Shown: positions 1 to 8,467 of the stretch, one piece after another | Layout of the letters: every line of letters begins with the position of its first letter | Numbering within the stretch: the stretch's first letter is position 1 | NCBI RefSeq assembly: GCF_032598905.1 | Contig: NZ_CP122458.1 | Location: 6,039,001 to 6,103,000, forward strand | DNA length: 64,000 nucleotides | Reading direction: 5' to 3' | DNA from: Streptomyces sp. 11x1 | GTDB lineage: Bacteria > Actinomycetota > Actinomycetes > Streptomycetales > Streptomycetaceae | The notes under the pieces: model-generated | The model's database searches: none | Told to the model about the DNA's origin: nothing | What the model saw: only the letters and a program-made list of their open reading frames with translations | Translations under genes and position numbers: made by a program

Positions 1-437
1 CCCTCCCTGCCGATGACGGCGGCGACCTCCAGTTCGAAGTCGAGCACCTTGCTGCCCGGCGGCACCGGGACGTCGTCGTGGGCGCCGATGACGGCGTACG
101 GGTTGGTGAAGTAGAACGTCGGGGCGTCGTACCAGGCTTCGGGCACCCCGCCGACGCCGTCCACCGACCGCCGTACCCCTTCGACGTGCTCCTCGAAGGT
201 GACGAAGTCCCGCACGGTGGGCGGCTGAAGCGGCGGCAGCAGTCGTACCTCGGACACGTGGGGGCCCGGCGGGACGTCGAGCGTGGCGGCGCCGGCGTGC
301 AGGAGCGCGTCGAGTCCGTCGCCGCGGCTGATCAGCTCCGCGAGCGAGCGCGCCCCGGGAACGGGGTGGAGGGTGCCGTCATCCTCCACGACGGCGACCC
401 GGCGCTGGTGTCGGTGTTCATAGGTGGCGAAACGCAT
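1..437 (-). CDS. FAH-family hydrolase, partial (runs off left edge)
   Basis: Reading leftward from an ATG at 437-435 the frame stays open to the window edge (about 145 residues). The visible part matches the N-terminal half of the fumarylacetoacetate hydrolase family: a small N-terminal domain (MRFATYEH...), then the substrate-entry segment RDFVTFEEHV near residue 90 and the catalytic-domain start FELEVAAVIGREG. The family hydrolyses or isomerises ring-cleavage products of aromatic catabolism, using Mg2+. It is the last visible gene of a leftward operon, 106 nt after the extradiol dioxygenase, and is a second FAH paralogue besides 4690-5712. The metal-binding residues lie outside the window, so the exact reaction (hydrolase, isomerase or decarboxylase) cannot be judged. 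Confidence 0.85.
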   Translation of the reverse strand, partial: MRFATYEHRHQRRVAVVEDDGTLHPVPGARSLAELISRGDGLDALLHAGAATLDVPPGPHVSEVRLLPPLQPPTVRDFVTFEEHVEGVRRSVDGVGGVPEAWYDAPTFYFTNPYAVIGAHDDVPVPPGSKVLDFELEVAAVIGRE

Positions 438-543
438 GCACGGCTCCAGGCTCCGGCGGTGTTCGACAGCGGTGGAAGCCGGGGACGCGGCAAGGGCGTC
501 AGGGCGGTGACAGGGCCACCGCGTCCCCGGGGTTCGAGGAGGA

Positions 544-1482
544 TCAGACCGGCGGGGCGACGAACACGCCGCGGTCGACGTCGTTGAAGGACTCCTTGGC
601 GATCAGCTCGTTCATGGGGTTGGCGGTGCCCCACTGGTCGGTGACCTCGGGCTGGGAGAAGTCGTAGACGTGGGGGTGCCAGGTGTCCTCGTCCAGCAGC
701 TCCAGTTCCGTCGTGTACTCGACGGTGTTGCCGTGCGGGTCGAGGAAGTACGTGAACGTGTTGTCGCCCGCCAGGTGCCGGCCCGGCCCCCAGACCTTCT
801 TGAAGCCGGCGCGGATCACGCGGCCGGAGCCGCGCATGTACTCGTCCAGGCCGCGCATCTCGAAGGAGACGTGGTGCAGGGAGGTGTGCGGGCCCTTGGC
901 GATGGCCATGGAGTGGTGCTGGTTGGAGATCCGCATGAAGTGCATGACGTCACCGACGTGCGGCGAGCTGAGCGTGTCGGAGTGGCGGAAGCCGAGGTGG
1001 GTCTCGTACCACTCACGGGTCCTGTCCAGGTCCGGCGAGTTCAGCACGACGTGCGACAGCTTGACCGGGATCGACTCCTTCTCCTCGATCTTGCGGTGCT
1101 GCCGTACGTCCACCTCGGCGGACACCTCGATGGTGCGGCCGTCGACGTCGAAGAAGCGGAAGCCGTAGCCGCCTCCGGGTGTGTCGATCTTGCCCGGCTG
1201 GGAGATCAACTGCACTCCTCCCGCGAGGAGTCGGTCGGCGAGGGTGTCCACGTCCGCCGCGCTCGCGGCTCCGTAGGAGACGAGGTCGAGGCGCTTCTCC
1301 TCGGCCTTGCGCAGCCGTACCACGTACTGCTCGGGGCTGCCCTCGGCGGCGAGGAAGGAGATACCGGAGTCCTCGGCGACCTTGGTCAGGCCCCAGACTC
1401 CGGCGTAGAAGTCGAGCTGCTTGTCGTAGTCGGGCACGGCGAGGTCGACGTGGCGGAGGTGGGTGAGCAGGCGGTTGTTCAT
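544..1482 (-). CDS. VOC-family extradiol ring-cleavage dioxygenase
   Basis: 312 residues, the normal length for a two-domain type I extradiol dioxygenase (catechol 2,3-dioxygenase / BphC class). The N-terminal VOC module (about 1-125) has lost the metal site. The C-terminal module (about 140-290) carries the likely Fe(II) triad: His144 (KLSHVVL), His203/204 (SLHHVSF) and Glu255 in the signature YFLDPHGNTVE. The family opens a catecholic ring next to the diol using O2 in the cytoplasm. ATG at 1482 is preceded by GGAG. It lies 12 nt downstream of the amidohydrolase gene and is co-transcribed. It would cleave the product of the FAD monooxygenase, handing a muconic-semialdehyde-type compound to the FAH enzymes. 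The exact substrate is not readable. Confidence 0.9.
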   Translation of the reverse strand: MNNRLLTHLRHVDLAVPDYDKQLDFYAGVWGLTKVAEDSGISFLAAEGSPEQYVVRLRKAEEKRLDLVSYGAASAADVDTLADRLLAGGVQLISQPGKIDTPGGGYGFRFFDVDGRTIEVSAEVDVRQHRKIEEKESIPVKLSHVVLNSPDLDRTREWYETHLGFRHSDTLSSPHVGDVMHFMRISNQHHSMAIAKGPHTSLHHVSFEMRGLDEYMRGSGRVIRAGFKKVWGPGRHLAGDNTFTYFLDPHGNTVEYTTELELLDEDTWHPHVYDFSQPEVTDQWGTANPMNELIAKESFNDVDRGVFVAPPV

Positions 1483-1494
1483 GGGGGGAGCTCC

Positions 1495-2571
1495 TCACAC
1501 GAGGTTGAGCAGAGCGGCGGCGTTGCCGCCGCGCACGGCGTGGAAGTCGTCGTCGGGCAGGCGCGCGGCGCGCAGTGCGCCGACGGGGTCCTCGGTGCCC
1601 ATGTCGAAGGGGAAGTCGGAGCCGAGCAGCACACGGTCGGCGCCGACCGCGCCGATCAGCGCCCGCAGTACCTGCGGGGCGTGGACCAGGGAGTCGAAGT
1701 ACAGGCGCTTGAGGTAGCTGCTGGGCAGGTGGGCGCAGCCCGCGCCCGCGTCGGAGCGGGCCGACCAGGCGTGGTCGGAGCGGCCGATGTGGGTGGGCAG
1801 ATAGCCGCCTCCGTGCGCGGCGACGACCTTCAGCTCCGGGTGCCGGTCCAGCACCCCGGAGAAGATCAGGTGCGAGAGGGCGACGGCGTTCTCGGTGGGC
1901 TGGCCGACGGTGTTGGACAGGTACCACTGGTCGAGGCGCTCGTCGAGCGTGCAGCCGAAGGGGTGCAGGAAGAGGATCGCGCCCGTCTCCTCGGCGCGGG
2001 TCCAGAAGGGTTCGTACGCCGGGTCGGACAGCTCCCGGCCCGGCGCGTGCGAGGAGATCTCGACACCCGACAGGCCCATCTCCATGGCGAGTTCGAGCGC
2101 GCGCACCGCCGATTCCGGGTGTTGCAGGGGGACGAGGCCCAGACCGTGCAGCCGGCCGGGCGCCTGCGCGCAGTGGGCGGCCGTCGCCTCGTCGGCGAGG
2201 CGGTACACCTTCTCCGCCGTCTCCTCGTCCGCCCAGTAGTGGTAGTGCGAGGGCGACGGGCTGACCAGCTGGACGTCCACACCCTGTGTGTCCATCGCGG
2301 CCAGTCGTACGGCGACGTCCGTCAGCCTCGGGATGCGCTCGGCGACCATGGGGCCGCTGACGGCGAGTGCCGCGGGCCCGTTGCGGCGGGCGTCGAGGGC
2401 CTTGGCCTGTGCCAGGCCCGGCAGGTCGGCCACCAGGGCCTCGACCTCGGGGATCAGGACGTGCGCGTGTACGTCGACGGTCGGAGGAGTGCGCGCGTCC
2501 TTGCTCGACGAGGGGCGGGGGTCGCGCCGGGGGCGGCTCCCGGCGGCGGCCGGGGGAGGGTGGGCCGTCAC
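1495..2571 (-). CDS. ACMSD-like amidohydrolase (amidohydrolase 2 family)
   Basis: 358 residues from the GTG at 2571-2569, which overlaps the stop of the upstream monooxygenase (GTGA), so translation is probably coupled. A longer in-frame reading reaches 2736 but lies inside that gene and is not preferred. Features of the amidohydrolase-2 / ACMSD-type decarboxylase family are visible: metal motif DVHAHVL near the N terminus, HPFG mid-protein, AHGGGYLP, and the late metal-binding Asp in GSDFPFD. Relatives decarboxylate or hydrate ring-cleavage products and aromatic acids without cofactors other than a divalent metal. Context suggests it acts on an intermediate of the same aromatic pathway. Decarboxylase versus hydrolase cannot be decided. 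Confidence 0.85.
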   Translation of the reverse strand: MTAHPPPAAAGSRPRRDPRPSSSKDARTPPTVDVHAHVLIPEVEALVADLPGLAQAKALDARRNGPAALAVSGPMVAERIPRLTDVAVRLAAMDTQGVDVQLVSPSPSHYHYWADEETAEKVYRLADEATAAHCAQAPGRLHGLGLVPLQHPESAVRALELAMEMGLSGVEISSHAPGRELSDPAYEPFWTRAEETGAILFLHPFGCTLDERLDQWYLSNTVGQPTENAVALSHLIFSGVLDRHPELKVVAAHGGGYLPTHIGRSDHAWSARSDAGAGCAHLPSSYLKRLYFDSLVHAPQVLRALIGAVGADRVLLGSDFPFDMGTEDPVGALRAARLPDDDFHAVRGGNAAALLNLV

Positions 2572-3698
2572 GGCAGTTCCTTGAGGGCGGTCATGGTGCG
2601 GCCGATCAGTCCGGGCACATCCGCGTCGTGCACCTGGTCCAGCTGCCACTGGCAGAGCTGGACGGACGCTTCGACGACCGTCCGGACGCGCGGGACGCGT
2701 CGGTCGTAGTACGCCTGGAAGAGGGCGTCGTCCCATGCGCGCCCGCTCGTGAGCAGTTCCGTCAGGACGGAGGCGTCCTCCAAGGACATCGCCGCGCCCT
2801 GGGCGAAGGTGGGCGGGCAGCAGTGAGCGGCGTCACCGACAAGGACGACCCGGCCGCGGTGCCAGGAGCCCTCGACCAGATGCCGGTCGAACCACGTGTA
2901 GTTGACCTTCGCCGGGTCCGTGATGTGCTTGGTGATCTCGGGCCAGGGACCGCCGTACTGCTCGGCCAGCCGGCGCATCTCGTCCGCGTAGGTGGCCGGG
3001 TCGATGGAGTTGCGGTCCCGGTTGGCCTCGACGACGTAGGCGTAGAGGGTGTTCTCGCCGGTGGGGGTGTAGCCCGCGATGTAGGCGGGGCCACCGAAGG
3101 TGAGGTCCGAGCGGGTGACGCTCTCGGGGCGCGGGGCGGGGGCGCGCCAGATGGCCATGCCGACGGGCTCGGGACGGTCGCTGATGCCGATCGCGGCGCG
3201 GGTCGCGGAGTTCACGCCGTCGGCGGCGATCACCAGGTCGTAGCGGCCCTCGGTGCCGTCGCTGAACCGGACGGAGACACCGTCGGCGTCCTGCTCCAGG
3301 GTCTCGGCGGTGGTGCCCAGGCGTACCGTGGCACCTGTCGCGCGGACGGCGTCGATGAGGATCTGCTGGAGTTGCGGCCGCCGCATGCCGAGGGTGGCGG
3401 GCAGGTCGTCACCGCCGCACTTTATGTCCTCCTTGACGAAGAGCAGGGTGCCGTCAGGGGCGGTCACCCCCAGCGAGCCGTAGGCGAACCCCGATGCTTC
3501 CACCTGCTCCCACACGCCCAGCTCGCGCAGGACACGCAGGGCGTTGCCCTGGAGGGTGATGCCGGAGCCGGTGGTGGCGTTCCAGTCGGGTCTGGCCTCG
3601 ATCAGGTCGACGTCGATGCCGGCCCGGCGCAGCAGGATGGTGATGGCGTTGCCGGAGGCGCCACCGCCTATGACGAGGACCGAGCGGGGTGTGGTCAT
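2568..3698 (-). CDS. FAD-dependent aromatic monooxygenase
   Basis: 376 residues from ATG 3698, preceded by AAGGGAG. The sequence shows the class A flavoprotein hydroxylase pattern: GGGASGNAITILLRRAGIDV with a terminal acidic residue for FAD binding at the N terminus, the DG motif VIAADGVNSATR mid-protein, and the GD motif VVLVGDAAHCCPPTFAQGAA followed by LEDA near residue 300. The family uses NAD(P)H and O2 to hydroxylate aromatic acids in the cytoplasm. It lies between the cyclase (24 nt upstream) and the amidohydrolase (4-nt overlap), so it plausibly creates the diol for the extradiol dioxygenase at 544-1482. Substrate unknown. Confidence 0.9.
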   Translation of the reverse strand: MTTPRSVLVIGGGASGNAITILLRRAGIDVDLIEARPDWNATTGSGITLQGNALRVLRELGVWEQVEASGFAYGSLGVTAPDGTLLFVKEDIKCGGDDLPATLGMRRPQLQQILIDAVRATGATVRLGTTAETLEQDADGVSVRFSDGTEGRYDLVIAADGVNSATRAAIGISDRPEPVGMAIWRAPAPRPESVTRSDLTFGGPAYIAGYTPTGENTLYAYVVEANRDRNSIDPATYADEMRRLAEQYGGPWPEITKHITDPAKVNYTWFDRHLVEGSWHRGRVVLVGDAAHCCPPTFAQGAAMSLEDASVLTELLTSGRAWDDALFQAYYDRRVPRVRTVVEASVQLCQWQLDQVHDADVPGLIGRTMTALKELP

Positions 3699-3721
3699 GG
3701 GGAACTCCCTTGTTCCGGCGC

Positions 3722-4693
3722 TTACTTGACGGCAATCGGATTGACGGGGGAGCCGACGGCTCCGGTGATGGGCAGGGGCGCGGCGGTGAGCCAGAACTCG
3801 TACACGCCGTCGCGGGCGCAGTGGTCCGCGAGAGCGTCGGGGTCCCACATCTCGCCGATCAGCAGGCCCATGTTGGGGATGACGACCTGGTGCAGGGGCT
3901 GGAAGGCGCCGTCGAACTCGTTCGGCCGTACCTCGAAGCCCCACGTGTCGGTGGCGATCGCGGCGATCTCGCTCGTGTGCAGCCAGTCGGCGGTGGTGAA
4001 GGACAGACCGGGAGAGTCTCCGCCCGCGTAGTCGCCCCAGCCCTCCCGGCGGGCGCGCGTCAGCCGCCCGGTCCGGACGACGACGATGTCCCCGCGGCCG
4101 ACGGCCACGCCGTGCGCCTCGGCCGTCGCGGTCAGGTGTTCCTCGGTGATCGCGAAACCGTCCGGCAGTTCTCCGCGTTCGTCGCCGATCACCCGGCCGA
4201 CGTCGAGGAGGACCGCGCGCCCGGCGACGTACGGGGCCATGTGCTCGATGCCGGTGACCAGATCGCCGTCGGAGGTGACGACCTTCTCGGCCGCCCGCCC
4301 GTTCCACGCCTTGCCGTGGTCGAAGATGTGCCCGAGCCCGTCCCACTGGGTGGAGCACTGCAACGGCATCGCGATCACGTCGTCGGCGCCGCCGATGCCG
4401 TGCGGGAAGCCCTGGTTGCCGAGGGCCGCGTCCGTGCCCGTGTCCAGCATGGTGTGGACGGGGTTGGTGCGGCGGCGCCAGCCCTTCTGCGGCCCGTCCA
4501 TGTCGAACCGCTGCGACAGCGAGAAACTCACGCCCCGGCGGACCAGTGCCGCACCCTCGCGGCGCTTGGCCTCGTCGAGGAAGTTCAGCGTGCCGAGGAC
4601 GTCGTCCTCGCCCCAACGCCCCCAGTTGGAACACCGCTTGGCGGCCTCGGCGATCGCGCCCTCGGCGTCCGTGGGGTCGAGCGGGGCCGTCAC
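3722..4693 (-). CDS. Cyclase-family (kynurenine formamidase-like) metal hydrolase
   Basis: 323 residues from GTG 4693, which overlaps the upstream FAH stop as GTGA. It resembles the long branch of the cyclase family (PF04199): the central STQWDGLGHIFDHG takes the place of the HxGTHxDxxxH metal motif, and the WGxxDxLGTLN start is typical of that branch. Members hydrolyse amides or lactones of aromatic compounds with Zn2+ or Mn2+. No signal peptide is visible. It sits second in the leftward aromatic operon, so a ring-opening, lactone-hydrolysis or isatin-type amide hydrolysis step is likely. The family assignment is firm; the substrate is inference. Confidence 0.85.
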   Translation of the reverse strand: MTAPLDPTDAEGAIAEAAKRCSNWGRWGEDDVLGTLNFLDEAKRREGAALVRRGVSFSLSQRFDMDGPQKGWRRRTNPVHTMLDTGTDAALGNQGFPHGIGGADDVIAMPLQCSTQWDGLGHIFDHGKAWNGRAAEKVVTSDGDLVTGIEHMAPYVAGRAVLLDVGRVIGDERGELPDGFAITEEHLTATAEAHGVAVGRGDIVVVRTGRLTRARREGWGDYAGGDSPGLSFTTADWLHTSEIAAIATDTWGFEVRPNEFDGAFQPLHQVVIPNMGLLIGEMWDPDALADHCARDGVYEFWLTAAPLPITGAVGSPVNPIAVK

Positions 4694-5712
4694 GACGTGG
4701 TCCCCTCGGCGACGCAGTGGGTGCGCTGCGCGCCCAGACCCGTGATGGAGCCCTCCATGACGTCGCCGCCCTGCAGCAGCCGTCCCCAGTGCATGCCGTT
4801 GCCGGCCGGGCTGCCGGTGAGCACCAGGTCGCCGGGCAGGAGCCGGGAGGTCCGGGAGATGTACGACACCAGCCGGGCGATGCCGAAGAGCATGTCCTTG
4901 GTGGACTCGTCCTGCATGGTCTCGCCGTTGAGCTTCAGCGTGACGCGCAGGTCACCCGGGTCGGCGATCGACCCGGCGGGCACGATCCACGGGCCGAGCG
5001 GGGTGAAACCGGGAGCGTTCTTGCAGCGCAGCCAGTCGGTGCCGATGGCCTTCATGTCCCGGCGGAAGACGGTCGCCCGGTCGGTGAGGTCGTTGGCGAT
5101 GGTGTAGCCGGCCACGTACTCCAGGGCCTCCTCGACAGACACCCGGTAGGCGGGCCTGGCGATGACGGCCGCCAACTCCAGCTCCCAGTCCGGCTGTTCG
5201 GCCCAGTCCGGGAGTACGACGTCGTCGAAGGGGCCGGTGATCGCGCTCGGCAGGCCGATGAACACGTACGGCAGGTCCTCGGCCGCCCGCCGGTCCATGA
5301 CCGCGGCGATCTCGGCGCGCGCCTCCTCCACGGTGCGGGGGTCGTCGGGGGAGCGGTGGGCGACCTCCAGGTCGATCACGTGCTGCCGGTAGTTGGCACC
5401 GGACTGGAAGACCTGGCGGGGTTCGACCGGGGCGTGCGCCCGCAGATGCTCCAACGGTTGCCAGTCGGCCGTCTCGTGGGCTGTTTCGTCGGCCGTCGCG
5501 TCGGCCGCGAGTTCGTGCAGGCGAGGGAGCATCTCGTCCCAGCGCTCGAAGATCCCCCGGGTCGTCAGGGCCGGTTCTCCGAGGGCCGTGCGAAGATCCA
5601 GCACGCGCCCACCGGGGACCACGAGACCAGGGAAAGGTGCCTGGTCATGGGCAGAGAGGACGCCAAGGGCGAAGGGTCCGGAGAAGGACGCGGAAGCGGC
5701 TGCGGGTTTCAC
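4690..5712 (-). CDS. FAH-family hydrolase/isomerase, first gene of the aromatic operon
   Basis: 340 residues, full length for an FAH protein with its N-terminal domain. The catalytic core begins near residue 100 (RQVFQSGANYRQHVID). It shows WELELAAVIARPAYRV with the metal-binding acidic pair, then VAGYTIANDLTDR, LRCKNAPGFTPLGPW, LNGETMQDESTKDMLF and LLPGDLVLTGSPAGNG, the usual family order. The expected reaction is Mg2+-dependent C-C hydrolysis of a diketo acid, or isomerisation, after ring cleavage. It is read away from the LysR gene and starts about 130 nt from it, so the shared intergenic region probably carries the operon promoter. Confidence 0.9.
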   Translation of the reverse strand: MKPAAASASFSGPFALGVLSAHDQAPFPGLVVPGGRVLDLRTALGEPALTTRGIFERWDEMLPRLHELAADATADETAHETADWQPLEHLRAHAPVEPRQVFQSGANYRQHVIDLEVAHRSPDDPRTVEEARAEIAAVMDRRAAEDLPYVFIGLPSAITGPFDDVVLPDWAEQPDWELELAAVIARPAYRVSVEEALEYVAGYTIANDLTDRATVFRRDMKAIGTDWLRCKNAPGFTPLGPWIVPAGSIADPGDLRVTLKLNGETMQDESTKDMLFGIARLVSYISRTSRLLPGDLVLTGSPAGNGMHWGRLLQGGDVMEGSITGLGAQRTHCVAEGTTS

Positions 5713-5760
5713 GGGAATGTCCTCCAGATTGCGGTAGGACCAATGTGACCCTCACCGCGT

Positions 5761-5777
5761 AATCTGGGAAATAGATT
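5761..5777. promoter_or_regulatory. LysR-type operator in the divergent promoter region
   Basis: The inverted repeat AATCT-N7-AGATT spans 5761-5777 and contains the T-N11-A core of LysR binding boxes (T5763, A5775). It lies between the divergent FAH (start 5712) and LysR (start 5844) genes, where an autoregulating LysR activator binds. A second AGAT at 5782-5785 may mark an activation half-site. The patch is AT-rich against its surroundings. Motif seen; binding is inferred. Confidence 0.5.
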
Positions 5778-5843
5778 CTTTAGATGTTGATCATCCGCTG
5801 TGTAAATGGTGCCGCCGCAAGCAGCCCTCGCTCTGGAGGCGTC

Positions 5844-6785
5844 GTGTCCCTCTCCGGCCTCGATCTCAATCTCGTCCTGTCCCTGCGGGCCCTGCTGGAG
5901 GAACGCAACGTCACCCGTGCCGGGCAGCGCGTCGGGCTCAGTCAGCCGGCGATGAGCGCGGCCCTGGCCCGTCTGCGCCGCCACTTCGACGACGACCTGC
6001 TCGCGCGCGTCGGCAAGCAGTACGAACTGACCGCCCTCGGCCGCGCTCTGCTGGACCGCACCTCTACCGCCTGCGACCTGCTGGAACGGGTCTTCAGCAG
6101 CAGGGCCGACTTCGCCCCGGGCAGCGAGGAGCACGAGTTCACCCTGCTCACCTCCGACTACGCCCTCGCCGTCTTCGGCGCCGAGCTCGCCCGGACCGTG
6201 CACGCCGAGGCCCCGGGGGTGCGGCTGCGCTTCCAGCGGACGCCCATCGACGTCACGGAGGACACCGCACCGCTGCTCAGCGCGGCCGACGGGCTGCTGA
6301 TGCCGCGCGGCATCATCGGCGGTTTCCCCGCCGTCGACCTGTTCACCGACCGCTGGGCCTTCCTGGTTGCCGAGACGAACGACGAGGTCGGCGACCAGCT
6401 GACCATGGACGACTTGGCCCGGCTGCCCTGGGTCATCTACCAGCGCGCCTACGACGCCCCGGCCGCCCGGCAGCTCAGCATGCTCGGCGTCGACCCCCAC
6501 GTGGAGATCTCCGTCGACAGCTTCCAGGCGCTGCCCTTCCTGGTCGCCGGCACCCGCCGGATCGCCCTGGTCCAGCAGCGCCTGGCCGAACTGCTGCGCG
6601 GCGTGGCCGCCGTACGCCTCATGGAACCTCCCTACGGGGCGGTCCCTCTCCAGGAGGCACTGTGGTGGCACCCGGTGCACACCCACGACGCGGCCCACAT
6701 CTGGCTGCGCGAGACCGCGGCCCGCGTGGGAGCGGAGCTGGCCGCTTCCGAGCCCGGCCGTCTTGCCACGGTCGCGTCGCGATAG
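5844..6785 (+). CDS. LysR-family transcriptional regulator
   Basis: 313 residues from GTG 5844, chosen because GGAGG (5835-5839) lies 4 nt upstream and the protein then begins at the conserved LSGLDLNLVLSLRALLEERNV. An ATG at 5784 would add 20 residues unlike the family. The N-terminal winged helix-turn-helix (about 5-65: VTRAGQRVGLSQPAMSAALARLRRHF) and the periplasmic-binding-like effector domain (about 90-300) are complete. It is divergent from the aromatic operon and likely activates it in response to a pathway compound. NodD/NahR-type relatives recognise aromatic acids. Confidence 0.9.
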   Translation: MSLSGLDLNLVLSLRALLEERNVTRAGQRVGLSQPAMSAALARLRRHFDDDLLARVGKQYELTALGRALLDRTSTACDLLERVFSSRADFAPGSEEHEFTLLTSDYALAVFGAELARTVHAEAPGVRLRFQRTPIDVTEDTAPLLSAADGLLMPRGIIGGFPAVDLFTDRWAFLVAETNDEVGDQLTMDDLARLPWVIYQRAYDAPAARQLSMLGVDPHVEISVDSFQALPFLVAGTRRIALVQQRLAELLRGVAAVRLMEPPYGAVPLQEALWWHPVHTHDAAHIWLRETAARVGAELAASEPGRLATVASR

Positions 6786-7115
6786 CGGGCCCGTGTCGGC
6801 GCCTGGCATCCAAGGCCCGGATGATCCACATCTTCGATATCGATCGGACGAGGGCTAGGCAGGGCCTGTCCGTTGGCCCATAGTCGTCTCCACCCGGCGC
6901 CGGAGCCACCACACCGTCCCCCGTTGCCGGAACGGGCGGGCGCCCGGAGCGCCTGTCCGCCGCGACGCCCGGCTGCCATCGGCTCCCCGCTCCGAACCTG
7001 CCGAACCTGCCGAACCTGCCGGGGATGCCGGGCGGCCCGACGGCCCGACCATGACGGCCGCACCATCCCGTTCCCCGCCCCGTCCCCCTCCCGACCCGCC
7101 ACGTGGAGTTCCCGC
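6786..7115. other. Intergenic region before the MFS gene, with palindrome and short repeats
   Basis: About 330 nt without a convincing gene. It holds a perfect 10-bp palindrome TCGATATCGA at 6834-6843, a possible operator, and three tandem copies of CCGAACCTG at 6992-7018. An open frame runs through it into the transporter but gives a Pro/Arg-rich sequence unlike any transporter N terminus, so it is treated as leader. Confidence 0.4.
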
Positions 7116-8408
7116 ATGCCCGCATCCGTGCCTTCGCCCCCTTCGCCCCCTTCCCCGCCGTCCGAAGCCGTCGCGGACGACCGACCCGAGCAGACCGTCT
7201 CCGGCCCCGGCCACCGGCTTCGCCTCACGCTGCTGATGGCCGGTGCCTGTCTGCCCATCCTGGGCGCCGTGCTCATCGCCCCCGTCCTGCCCCAGATGCA
7301 GGACCACTTCGCCGACGTGCCGGGCGTCGACGCGCTCGTCCCCATGGCCCTGACCATCCCCGCCCTCTCCCTGGCGCTGCTGGCCCCCTTCGCCGGCGTC
7401 CTCGTCGACCGGCTCGGCCGCAAACGCCTCCTCATCGTCTCGACCGTGCTGTACGCGATCCTCGGCACCGCCCCCCTGTGGCTGGACTCCCTCGGCGCCA
7501 TCGTCGCCAGCCGCGCCCTCGTCGGTGTCGCCGAAGCCGCCATCATGACCTGCTGCACCACGCTGATCGGCGACTACTACTCCGGCCGGCAACGCGACCG
7601 CTATCTCGCGATGCAGACGATGTGCGCCTCGATCTCCGCGACGGCCTTCTTCGTGCTGGGCGGCGCGGCCGGATCGGCCGGCTGGCGCGCACCGTTCTGG
7701 GCCTACGCCGTGAGCCTCCTGCTCGCCCCCGCCATGGCCGCCTTCCTGCCCCGGCCCCGGCCGGCCGACCACGCGCACGAGCCCTTCCCCACCGCCTCGG
7801 AACCGATGGCCAAGCGGCCCTTCCCGTGGCGTCCGCTGGCCGGCACCTGCGCGCTGACCGTCTTCGGCGCCGTCCTCTTCTACGCCGTCCAGGTCGAGAT
7901 GGCGTTCCTCCTGGACGACATGGGCGTGAGCAACCCCGCTGTGATCGGACTGGCCACGGCCGCCTCCAGTGCCGCGGTCGTGATCGGCGCCGTCGTCTTC
8001 GCCAAGGTGGACCGCAGCCCCCAGGCCTGGCTGCCCATCGCCTTCGGCCTGAGCGCCCTCGGCTTCGCGGTGATCTGGCTCGCCCCGAACCCCGTCGTGC
8101 TGACCGCCGGCGCGGTGATCAACTGCCTCGGCAGCGGCATCATGCTGCCGAGCCTGCTCACCCTCGCCATGTCCAAGCTCCATTACGCCGACCGCGGCCG
8201 CGGCACCGGTCTGTGGACGGGCTCCTTCTTCCTCGGCCAGTTCGTCTGCCCGCTCGTGGTCCTCGCGCTCACCCCCGCCGTCGGCACCCTGGCGAACGCC
8301 CTGGGCGTATTCGCCCTCGCCGGGGCCGTCGCCACCGCCGCACTCGGCCTCGCCGCCCGGAGCCGGCGGACGGCCACGCCGGCACCGATCCGGCAGACAG
8401 CGGGCTGA
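7116..8408 (+). CDS. MFS transporter, probable aromatic-acid permease or exporter
   Basis: 430 residues from ATG 7116, with GGAG 7 nt upstream. About twelve hydrophobic segments are visible, starting with LRLTLLMAGACLPILGAVLIAPVLPQ. The MFS loop 2-3 signature appears as GVLVDRLGRKRLL near residue 95, and the YYSGRQRDRYLAMQ segment is also typical of the family. A Pro-rich cytoplasmic leader of about 30 residues precedes helix 1. Lying just after the LysR gene and opposite the aromatic operon, it could import the aromatic substrate. Drug-export relatives look similar, so direction and substrate are uncertain. It converges on the GH95 gene across a strong terminator. Confidence 0.85.
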   Translation: MPASVPSPPSPPSPPSEAVADDRPEQTVSGPGHRLRLTLLMAGACLPILGAVLIAPVLPQMQDHFADVPGVDALVPMALTIPALSLALLAPFAGVLVDRLGRKRLLIVSTVLYAILGTAPLWLDSLGAIVASRALVGVAEAAIMTCCTTLIGDYYSGRQRDRYLAMQTMCASISATAFFVLGGAAGSAGWRAPFWAYAVSLLLAPAMAAFLPRPRPADHAHEPFPTASEPMAKRPFPWRPLAGTCALTVFGAVLFYAVQVEMAFLLDDMGVSNPAVIGLATAASSAAVVIGAVVFAKVDRSPQAWLPIAFGLSALGFAVIWLAPNPVVLTAGAVINCLGSGIMLPSLLTLAMSKLHYADRGRGTGLWTGSFFLGQFVCPLVVLALTPAVGTLANALGVFALAGAVATAALGLAARSRRTATPAPIRQTAG

Positions 8409-8420
8409 CCTTCTGGCCAG

Positions 8421-8454
8421 GTGAGCGGCGGCGATCCGACTCGCCGCCGCTCAC
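8421..8454. terminator. Bidirectional terminator between MFS and GH95 genes
   Basis: A perfect 14-bp stem (8421-8434 with 8441-8454) and a 6-nt loop lie in the 59-nt gap between two convergent genes. No T-run, as is usual in Streptomyces. Confidence 0.8.
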
Positions 8455-8467
8455 ACGCCCAGGACCG

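Noticed and set aside
2572..2736. Upstream ATG for the amidohydrolase at 2736
   Set aside because: It would overlap most of the 3' end of the monooxygenase gene; GTG 2571 forms a GTGA coupling like others in the operon.
6873..7115. Extended N terminus for the MFS transporter from an upstream in-frame start
   Set aside because: The extra 81 residues are Pro/Arg/Cys repeats, and ATG 7116 has a good ribosome site.
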